Below are positions 52,046 to 58,575 of a stretch of DNA of 64,000 nucleotides, piece by piece. The position numbers and the translations under genes are program-made. The stretch is from contig NZ_WKFH01000003.1 of NCBI RefSeq assembly GCF_014884385.1, forward strand, positions 1,954,001 through 2,018,000, written 5' to 3'. The notes beneath the pieces are model-generated. The model was not told the origin of the DNA. It made no database searches and saw only the letters and a program-made list of their open reading frames with translations. The first letter of the stretch is position 1. Each line of letters begins with the position of its first letter. This DNA comes from Phycobacter azelaicus (GTDB taxonomy: Bacteria > Pseudomonadota > Alphaproteobacteria > Rhodobacterales > Rhodobacteraceae).

Positions 52046-53106
52046 GCGGCGCCCCGCTCAATCAGGCCCTTGGCGACATCCTGAAAGGCCTTTGCTTGCG
52101 GGCTGTCGGGCTTGCTGACCACCACTGGTGCACCGCCATCGGCGGCCAGGCGCACGTCCAGATGCAGCGGGATTTCCGAAAGCAGCGGTACGTTCAGCTT
52201 TTTCGCCTCCGCCGCGACGCCTCCGTGGCCAAAGATGTGTTCCTCGTGGCCGCAGTTGGAGCAGATGTGGGTAGACATGTTCTCGATCAGCCCGACGATC
52301 GGCACATGCAGCTGCTTGAACATGTCGATACCCTTGCGTGCATCGATCAGGGCAACGTCCTGCGGGGTGGAGACGACGATGGCGCCGTCCACATGGGCCT
52401 TTTGCGCAAGGGTCATCTGCACATCACCGGTGCCGGGCGGCAGGTCCACGATCAGAACGTCCAGAGCGCCCCATTGCACCTGCATCATCATCTGCTGCAG
52501 CGCGCCCATCAGCATCGGGCCGCGCCACACCACAGCCTGATCTTCGTTGGTCATGAGGCCGATGGACATCATGGTCACGCCGTGGTTGCGCATGGGCAGG
52601 ATAGTCTTGCCATCGGGGCTGGCGGGGCGGCCCGAGACGCCAAGCATCCTCGGCTGCGAGGGGCCATAGACGTCCGCATCCAGCAGACCCACCCGGCGCC
52701 CTTCGGCGGCCAGCGCGCAGGCGAGGTTGGCCGAAACGGTGGATTTGCCCACGCCGCCCTTGCCCGAGGCAACAGCAAGGATGCGGTCCACACCGGGGAT
52801 CTTCTGCGGGCCCTGGGGCTGCGCGGGTTTCTTGGGCTTCAGATCCGGCGGCGCCTTGTCCGAATGGGCGGTCAAAAGGGCCGAAATCTTTTCGACCCCG
52901 GGCAGGGCCGTGACCTTGGCCTCTGCCTCATCGCGGATGGGTTCATAGGTCTTGGCACGGGCCGGGTCGATCTCCAGCACAAAGCGGACCTCTCCCCCTT
53001 CGATATTGAGCGCGCGTACAATTCCCGCGGCGACGATATCGCTGCCGCTGACGGGGTCGGTGATGGTCTTCAGTGCCTCGAGGACAGTTTCACGGGTGAG
53101 GGACAC
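52042..53106 (-). CDS. mrp: Mrp/ApbC-family Fe-S cluster carrier ATPase
   Basis: P-loop Fe-S carrier of 354 aa. An N-terminal DUF59 domain (LKTITDPVSGSDIVAAGIVR) is followed by the MRP ATPase: deviant Walker A ASGKGGVGKSTVSANLA (about residues 112-128), LIVDLPPGTGDVQM, and the cluster-binding CSNC in ICSNCGHEEHIFGHGG. It delivers [4Fe-4S] clusters to targets; with an Fe-S-rich formate dehydrogenase nearby, that enzyme is a likely client. First gene of the minus-strand trio. Confidence 0.93.
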   Translation of the reverse strand: MSLTRETVLEALKTITDPVSGSDIVAAGIVRALNIEGGEVRFVLEIDPARAKTYEPIRDEAEAKVTALPGVEKISALLTAHSDKAPPDLKPKKPAQPQGPQKIPGVDRILAVASGKGGVGKSTVSANLACALAAEGRRVGLLDADVYGPSQPRMLGVSGRPASPDGKTILPMRNHGVTMMSIGLMTNEDQAVVWRGPMLMGALQQMMMQVQWGALDVLIVDLPPGTGDVQMTLAQKAHVDGAIVVSTPQDVALIDARKGIDMFKQLHVPIVGLIENMSTHICSNCGHEEHIFGHGGVAAEAKKLNVPLLSEIPLHLDVRLAADGGAPVVVSKPDSPQAKAFQDVAKGLIERGAA

Positions 53107-53190
53107 GCCGGTCTACTCCTTTGGTATGGTCATTGGTCGTATTCTGACGGAACACTTGACGAAGATGTAGGTTGCTTCCTAGCATTTCGA

Positions 53191-54027
53191 ATGGCTCGTT
53201 TGATTTTTCTCTATCCGATCCGCTGGTGTCGTGCAGCGGCGATTTCGTTCAGCCCTGCGGCACGTCGGATTGTCGCTGTAGCTATGGCTTTTTTGATTGC
53301 CTGCGTCATGACGGCCAGTCCGGTACGCGCCGAAGATCGCGTGGTGCGCTTGGCGGTGCCCGAGAGCTTGGTCGAGACGGGTTTTCTGAAGTACCTTTTG
53401 CCCAGGTTTTCCCTGAAAACGCAGGTCCGGGTTCAGCTTGTTGCGCCTGGCGCCGTCGCCGAGGCGGCGCTTACTGCAGATGGGGGCGCAGGTAGAAGGC
53501 CGGTGTTCCAGGGCAGCACTGATCTGTGGCACCTTGAGGTCCTGGACGAGGCGCACCCCGGTACAAGGCGCTTTGTGGACTGGCTTGGCTCCGACATCGG
53601 CGCGCGCACCATCACCGCATACGCGCCGGACGGGGTGCAGATGTTCACTCTGCCGGAGGTGCAGGTGGCCGAGGTGGAAGAGATCCTGTTCGAGGGCGAC
53701 GCGGAGCTCGGAGAAAGCCTGTCGCGCACCATGTGCGGGCGCTGTCATGCGGTTGCCGATGACATGCACCTCAACGACATCGGCTCGACGCCATCCTTCT
53801 TCGTGCTGCGCACCCTGCCGGACTGGGACTACAGGTTTCAGGCCTTTTATGCGCTGAACCCGCATCCGTCCTTTACCCAGGTCGCCGATGTGACACCGCC
53901 CTTCCCCGACGACCGCCCATCTCCCATCGTGCCGGTCACCATGACTCTGGACGATCTGGAGGCGATCCTCGCCTATGTGGCTATCCTTGAGCCGGCCGAT
54001 CTGGGCGCGCCGCTGCAGCATCAGTGA
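53191..54027 (+). CDS. periplasmic cytochrome c with an N-terminal tungstate-receptor-like domain
   Basis: 278 aa. N-terminal membrane/signal segment to about residue 48 (AMAFLIACVMTASPVRA). Residues 50-165 (VVRLAVPESLVETGFLKYLL, PRFSLKTQVRVQLVAPGAV) resemble the first lobe of TupA-type tungstate receptors (LATTTSTxxSGLLxxLLPxF pattern). A monohaem cytochrome c domain follows: CGRCH (C182, C185, H186) and Met ligand M251 in PVTMTLDDLEAILAYV. Lies among formate dehydrogenase genes on the opposite strand to both neighbours, overlapping the Fe-S gene tail to tail by 7 bp. Start could also be ATG 53284. The fusion reading is by eye. Confidence 0.65.
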   Translation: MARLIFLYPIRWCRAAAISFSPAARRIVAVAMAFLIACVMTASPVRAEDRVVRLAVPESLVETGFLKYLLPRFSLKTQVRVQLVAPGAVAEAALTADGGAGRRPVFQGSTDLWHLEVLDEAHPGTRRFVDWLGSDIGARTITAYAPDGVQMFTLPEVQVAEVEEILFEGDAELGESLSRTMCGRCHAVADDMHLNDIGSTPSFFVLRTLPDWDYRFQAFYALNPHPSFTQVADVTPPFPDDRPSPIVPVTMTLDDLEAILAYVAILEPADLGAPLQHQ

Positions 54028-55967
54028 TCGCGGCGCTTGCTGAGGTAGTCGGCAGTGGTGCGCACAGCCGGGCGATCTGCGCCCGCAAACGGGTTGTTTT
54101 CCTGATGGAACTGCGCATTCACACGGCAATCGTCGCACATCTGGATCATCCGCGCCGCATCTGACGTGCCGAACATCGAATGCTTGCCGGCCAGCTTCTC
54201 GGTGATCCGTTCGATGGTGGACTTCACTCCGAACAGGCTGCCGCATTCGACGCAAGCAAAGGGCTCTTCCTCGTGTAGCACCACCTGGGACAGGGCTTCG
54301 GGCTGCAGGTTCAGGCGCGGCTCGTAAGAGATGGCCTGCTCGGGGCAGACATTGGCGCAAAGGCCGCATTGCAGGCAGGCGTCTTCCTGAAAGCGCAGCT
54401 GCGGCAGGTCCGAATTATCGCCAAGCGCGCCGGATGGGCATAGGGACACGCAGGACAGGCAGAGGGTGCAGCTGTCTGTATCAACCAGCACCGCGCCATA
54501 GGGGGCATCCTCTGGCAGGGGGAGAACCTCTGCCTCCGGTGCCAGTGCGCGAGCGGCCTGACGGGTGATCTGGCGGCGGGTGCCCATCGGGCGCATCGGC
54601 TCTGCAATCGCTGCCGAGACCTCTGCATCATAAAGCGCATCGCTCAGCGCATCCGGGTCCGCGAGATCAAGGAGCTCGGCCTTGTCTCCCGCGATGGCGC
54701 AGGCCAGCGCAAGCTCCCGCTCTTGCACGTCGCGGTCTGCCTTTGGCGACAGCACGACAGAGACCTGGGCGAAACCGGCCGCCAGGGCGGCGAGGATTTC
54801 GGCATGGCCGAATGTATTCAGTGCCTCGACCTCCAGCGGCAGCACATCGGCGGGCAGGCCCCGGCCAAAGCGTGCGGCCAAGCGGATCATCTCGGCGCCG
54901 TGGGCATTGACCACAAGCAGGCGCGGGGCCTCTCCACCCGCCTCGATGTAGGCTTTGGCGAGGGTTTGGATACGGCGCATGAGGGTTTCGGTGGGCGGTG
55001 CATCATAGGTGATCGACCCGGACGGGCAGAGCGAGGCACAGGCGCCGCATCCGGCGCAGACCATCGGATCTATGCTGACGTGATCACCATTCGATATTAT
55101 GGCGCCTGTGGGGCAAACATCTAGGCAGTTGGTGCAACCGGTCTTGCCAGCGCGGGAGTGGGCGCAGAGCAGCGGTTCCGTGCGCACGTAGAGCGGCTTT
55201 TCGAAGGTGCCGATCAGTTGACTCGCTTCGAGCACCGCATCGGCAACGGCCTGCACGCCCTTTGGATCGGCGCGCAGGTATCCTTCGCGCTTTTCGTGGG
55301 CGGGAAACAGGGGCGTGCCGCCTGTCAGGTCCAGAATGATGTCGCACTCAGAGCGCCCGCCGTCACGTGCGTCGCTCCAGTTCCATTCACGGCCGGTAAC
55401 GTCGAGCTGTTGCAGCGCATCGATGGTGACCTGAAATTGACCGAGCGCGCCCTTGGCCTGACGCAGGCGCCCGCGCACCACATCATAAGAGCGGGTCACC
55501 GGGGCCTCGCCTTCATCGGTCAGAAGGACCGTGACCCCGAGCGTATTCTGCAAGCGATCGGCGGCTGGAAGGGCAACTTCAGCCGCGCCGACGATGAGGC
55601 ACAGACCTTCGGAGATCACATCAACGGTCTTGGCCGCCGAACGGTCTACTGCGGCCTCGGCCACCAATGCGGACATTTTGGGTAGCAGATCGCCCTTGTC
55701 TGCTGTCCAGCCGGCCCGATCCCGAAGGTCCAGGAAGGCGGGTACAGGGGCCTCGATCTCACCGGCGATCTCCTCAAATAGGCGCTGTTCCTGGGTGCAG
55801 CAAATTACTGCTTCGCCGGTTGCGATCGCGGCAGCTGCGCTGTCTGTCTGTCGGGTGCAGAGGGCAGAGTGCACCTTGGAACAGGTCAATCCGGTGGTGC
55901 GCGACAGCCCCTCGGAATCGATCTTTTGCGATCCAGAACAGTCACACAAAATCAACTGCTTAGACAT
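54021..55967 (-). CDS. multi-cluster 4Fe-4S ferredoxin-type protein of the FDH-3 cluster
   Basis: 648 aa. Four [4Fe-4S] motifs in two pairs: C278/C281/C285 with C304-x2-C-x2-C-x3-C314, and C500-x2-C-x2-C-x3-C510 with C531-x2-C-x2-C-x3-C541. N-terminal Cys clusters (CDC at 8-10, C29, C37, CC at 56-57) and C-terminal CVEC (572-575) and CDDC (611-614) may bind further metal. Such proteins accompany FDH-3 formate dehydrogenases in Shewanella, Campylobacter and roseobacters and may route electrons or assist maturation. ATG 55965-55967 with GAGGAA upstream. Divergent from the DUF3305-fdh operon. Confidence 0.85.
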   Translation of the reverse strand: MSKQLILCDCSGSQKIDSEGLSRTTGLTCSKVHSALCTRQTDSAAAAIATGEAVICCTQEQRLFEEIAGEIEAPVPAFLDLRDRAGWTADKGDLLPKMSALVAEAAVDRSAAKTVDVISEGLCLIVGAAEVALPAADRLQNTLGVTVLLTDEGEAPVTRSYDVVRGRLRQAKGALGQFQVTIDALQQLDVTGREWNWSDARDGGRSECDIILDLTGGTPLFPAHEKREGYLRADPKGVQAVADAVLEASQLIGTFEKPLYVRTEPLLCAHSRAGKTGCTNCLDVCPTGAIISNGDHVSIDPMVCAGCGACASLCPSGSITYDAPPTETLMRRIQTLAKAYIEAGGEAPRLLVVNAHGAEMIRLAARFGRGLPADVLPLEVEALNTFGHAEILAALAAGFAQVSVVLSPKADRDVQERELALACAIAGDKAELLDLADPDALSDALYDAEVSAAIAEPMRPMGTRRQITRQAARALAPEAEVLPLPEDAPYGAVLVDTDSCTLCLSCVSLCPSGALGDNSDLPQLRFQEDACLQCGLCANVCPEQAISYEPRLNLQPEALSQVVLHEEEPFACVECGSLFGVKSTIERITEKLAGKHSMFGTSDAARMIQMCDDCRVNAQFHQENNPFAGADRPAVRTTADYLSKRRDH

Positions 55968-56145
55968 GATTTCCTCGCTTGCGTAAGGGCTGGCATATTG
56001 GGCGGATTTCCGCTGTTTGGCCCACAGATTAGGCATGATTCGAAAGCGGCGTAAACCTGTTTGCGGCGCAGAGCGCGGGCTCGAAAAGGCGCGAGTCGGC
56101 AAAGTGATTCGTGCAATTCGGTGTACGGCGGTATTCCGATTAATT

Positions 56146-56161
56146 TTGTCGACATAGACAA
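56146..56161. promoter_or_regulatory. dyad in the divergent fdh promoter region
   Basis: TTGTC-gacata-GACAA in an AT-rich patch of the 345-bp spacer (55968-56312) between the Fe-S protein and DUF3305 genes. A candidate regulator site for the fdh operon. No gene is seen in this spacer. Confidence 0.3.
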
Positions 56162-56312
56162 TTCGACCACGGCGACATTGTGTGGCCTTGGGTGTGGTCC
56201 AATTTGTCCGGCTTTGGCGATTTTTGCCTTGCTGGCAATCAGCAGGCTTTCACGGTGGTGTGAAAGTACGGCAAGTTCTGGTGACGCAGGGAAAGCCAGG
56301 ATCAAGCCAACC

Positions 56313-56882
56313 GTGAGCCAGACTTTGGACAAGACCGACGTCATGCCGCTGGGCATCGTCATTCGCCGAACCCCCGGGGTGACCCGTTGGGCAAGGTGGT
56401 CGTGGAAGGTTTCTGCCGTTTTGCCAGCCGCAGGCCCTGCGGACTGGCAGCTCCTGCGCGAGGAGGAGGGCGCCAGCGAGTTCCACGCCGCGACATTGCC
56501 ACTTGAGCTGCACCGCGCCGAGGCCGAAGCCTACATGCAGGGCCTGACCGCCGAGCCGCCCTGCGTCTACGTGATCATGCGCGACAGCGATGACGCAGAT
56601 CGCCCGCTTGAGGTGACGCTGGTGACGGCCTCTCCGTTCGAGGCGCAGGACTACGCCGACAACGGTGAGGATCTGGTTGAGCGGGTGCCGATGCCCTCGG
56701 GACTTGTGGCATGGGTCCGGGAGTTCACGCTTGCCCATTTCAAGGAAGAGGAATTCAAGAAACGCCGCCGCGACAAGCGCACCGTGGGTGAGGCAGAGGA
56801 CGGGATTGGCGATCCGCGGATCGCGCAGATGACCGACGTCTATCGCTCGCCCGCTCTGGTCAAGAAGGGGCGCCTGCAATGA
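56313..56882 (+). CDS. DUF3305 protein (formate dehydrogenase accessory)
   Basis: About 189 aa. PLGIVIRRTPGVTRWARWSW is the DUF3305 hallmark, followed by LPLELHRAEAEAYMQGL and VYVIMRDSDDADRPLEVTLV, ending in a basic linker and YRSPALVKKGRLQ. Role unknown; strictly associated with FDH-3 gene clusters. The GTG at 56313 (giving VSQTLDKTDVMPLG) is preferred because homologues carry this stretch; ATG 56343 is an alternative. Its stop overlaps DUF3306 (ATGA at 56879). First gene of the fdh operon. Confidence 0.82.
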   Translation: MSQTLDKTDVMPLGIVIRRTPGVTRWARWSWKVSAVLPAAGPADWQLLREEEGASEFHAATLPLELHRAEAEAYMQGLTAEPPCVYVIMRDSDDADRPLEVTLVTASPFEAQDYADNGEDLVERVPMPSGLVAWVREFTLAHFKEEEFKKRRRDKRTVGEAEDGIGDPRIAQMTDVYRSPALVKKGRLQ

Positions 56883-57571
56883 CCCGTGATTTCTGGGCCC
56901 GCCGAAAGGCTGCAGTTCAGGCTGAGGCAGAGGCGGAAAGACGCGCCGAAGCCGCCGCAGAAGCGGCCGAGCGTGAACAGGCGCTTGAGGAAAAGACCGA
57001 CGAAGAGATCCTGGCCGAGCTGGAGCTGCCCGATCCCGACACGCTGGAAGAGGGCGATGATTTCAAGGTGTTCCTGCGCGATGTGGTCCCGGCGCGTATT
57101 CGCACCCGCGCCCTGCGCCGCCTCTGGCGGCTCAACCCCGTTCTGGCGAACGTGGATGGTCTGGTGGATTACGGAGAGGATTTCACTGACAGCGCCATGG
57201 TCGTCGAAGGCATGCAGACCGCGTATCAGGTCGGTAAGGGCATGACCAAACATGTCGAGGAACTGGCCCGGCAGGCTGCTGAAAAGGAGAAGGCCCAGCA
57301 GGTGGCCGATGCGCCGGAAGACACGGAGGCAGACATCGCGCTTGCCCCGGAGGATGTGCAAACGGCTGAACCTGGTTCGGATCAACCGGGTACTCAGGCC
57401 GAAGCCGCAGCGACCCCCGCAGCAGATCAATCTGCCAGCGCTGAACACCTTACAACCCTAGGGGGTGACAGGGCAACCGAAGCCGGTGATACTGACCCTG
57501 TGGACATCCTGCCGCGCCGGATGCGGTTTTCCTTTGATCAGGATCGCCCAGAGGCGCGGGAGACGGCATGA
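56879..57571 (+). CDS. DUF3306 protein (formate dehydrogenase accessory)
   Basis: 230 aa. MTRDFWARRKAAVQAEAEAE begins a long Ala/Glu-rich, probably coiled-coil helix (residues 10-45), followed by the conserved block VPARIRTRALRRLWRLNPVL and LVDYGEDFTDSAMV, then a disordered Ala/Pro/Asp-rich tail ending RRMRFSFDQD. Function unknown; pairs with DUF3305 in FDH-3 clusters and may be an assembly or scaffold factor. Coupled to its neighbours on both sides. Confidence 0.85.
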   Translation: MTRDFWARRKAAVQAEAEAERRAEAAAEAAEREQALEEKTDEEILAELELPDPDTLEEGDDFKVFLRDVVPARIRTRALRRLWRLNPVLANVDGLVDYGEDFTDSAMVVEGMQTAYQVGKGMTKHVEELARQAAEKEKAQQVADAPEDTEADIALAPEDVQTAEPGSDQPGTQAEAAATPAADQSASAEHLTTLGGDRATEAGDTDPVDILPRRMRFSFDQDRPEARETA

Positions 57572-57585
57572 ACAAGGAGCACATC

Positions 57586-58209
57586 ATGACAGCCACCGCT
57601 GACACCTCAGCGCCGCTGGTAAGCGAAGAGGATCGCCTGCGCGCGGATCTCTATAATTTTCTGGGGCTGATCCTGGCCGCGCCGCCGGATGAGTTTCTGC
57701 TCGCGCAGACCGCAGGCCTTGAAGGGGATGACACCGATCTGGGCGTGGCGATCAATGCGCTGGCCAAGATCGCAAAGCTTTCCAAGCCTGCTGCCGTAGA
57801 GCGGGAGTTCAACAAGCTGTTCATCGGACTGGGGCGGGGTGAGCTGTTGCCCTATGCCAGCTACTATCTGACCGGTTTCCTGAATGAAAAGCCGCTGGCG
57901 CAGCTGCGCCGGGACATGGCAGCGCGCGGCATGACGCGCGCGGCGAATGTCTATGAACCCGAGGACAACATCGCGTCCCTGATGGAGATGATGGGGGCAC
58001 TGATCGCGGGTCGCTTTGGCGCGCCTGCCAGCCTTGCGGACCAGAAGACATTCTTCAACACCCATATCGGCCCCTGGGCCGGTCACTTCTTTTCGGATCT
58101 CGAGAAGGCCAAGAACTCGGTTCTTTATGCCTCGGTCGGCGCTGTCGGCCGGGTATTCATGGAGATTGAGGCCGAGGCCTTCCGGATGAGCGCGGAGCAA
58201 TCCGCATAA
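57586..58209 (+). CDS. TorD-family molecular chaperone for the molybdoenzyme
   Basis: All-helical TorD/DmsD-like chaperone, 207 aa, that binds the apo-enzyme and its Tat signal until the molybdenum or tungsten cofactor is in place. Markers: LRADLYNFLGLILAAPPDEFL, EFNKLFIGLGRGELLPYASYYLTG (the E-x-x-x-L-F-x-G ... P-Y/x-S-Y/x motif), and FFNTHIGPWAGHFFSDLE. ATG 57586 is chosen since AAGGAG lies 6 nt before it; ATG 57568, overlapping the DUF3306 stop, is an alternative adding six residues. Confidence 0.9.
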   Translation: MTATADTSAPLVSEEDRLRADLYNFLGLILAAPPDEFLLAQTAGLEGDDTDLGVAINALAKIAKLSKPAAVEREFNKLFIGLGRGELLPYASYYLTGFLNEKPLAQLRRDMAARGMTRAANVYEPEDNIASLMEMMGALIAGRFGAPASLADQKTFFNTHIGPWAGHFFSDLEKAKNSVLYASVGAVGRVFMEIEAEAFRMSAEQSA

Positions 58210-58212
58210 ACC

Positions 58213-58232
58213 GGGGCGGCTGAGCCCGCCCC
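58213..58232 (+). other. stem-loop between torD-like and the small Tat gene
   Basis: GGGGCGG-ctgagc-CCGCCCC, 7 bp, followed by AAAACG. No T tract, so likely an mRNA-processing or stabilising structure separating chaperone from structural genes. Confidence 0.5.
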
Positions 58233-58267
58233 AAAACGTGAGCGATCACCAAGGAGGAGAGACTCAC

Positions 58268-58459
58268 ATGACCAAGAAAGCAGAGGCAGCATCCAGCCGC
58301 CGCGACTTTCTGAAGATCGCCGCAACCACGGCGCCGCTCGCGGCAGTGGCTGTTGCGACGACAGGGGGCGCGGTAAAGGCCGCTGAACCTGATCTTGCAA
58401 AGGAGACGATGCAGGATACCGCGCACACCCGCGCCTACTACGAAAGCGTCCGGTTCTAA
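58268..58459 (+). CDS. small Tat-signal protein of formate dehydrogenase (FdhX type)
   Basis: 63 aa. Twin-arginine motif SRRDFLKIAATTAPLAAVAVA with the R-R at about residues 12-13, then a short tail TAHTRAYYESVRF. It matches the 'formate dehydrogenase region TAT target' family. It may ride as a tiny subunit with FdhAB or act as a Tat escort. Strong SD (AGGAGGAG). The spacer 58460-58575 before fdhA has no gene. Confidence 0.85.
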   Translation: MTKKAEAASSRRDFLKIAATTAPLAAVAVATTGGAVKAAEPDLAKETMQDTAHTRAYYESVRF

Positions 58460-58575
58460 CGCACCGATCGCACCTTACTGACCAAAGGCAACTGGTTGCG
58501 TGACGCCCGACCGCCTGAGGTATTGTCGTCAACCCAGCGCGCTTCCGGGGAGGGAGCAAGCAAGGGAGGTTCTAA

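Noticed and set aside
50850-53106. True biotin or lipoate ligase operon
   Set aside because: The ligase-fold protein lacks the catalytic Lys and its partners are Fe-S related, so I did not assign birA or lplA.
52024-53190. 389-residue N-terminal extension of the cytochrome c gene
   Set aside because: The extension is antisense to mrp; homology and signal segment begin at the ATG at 53191.
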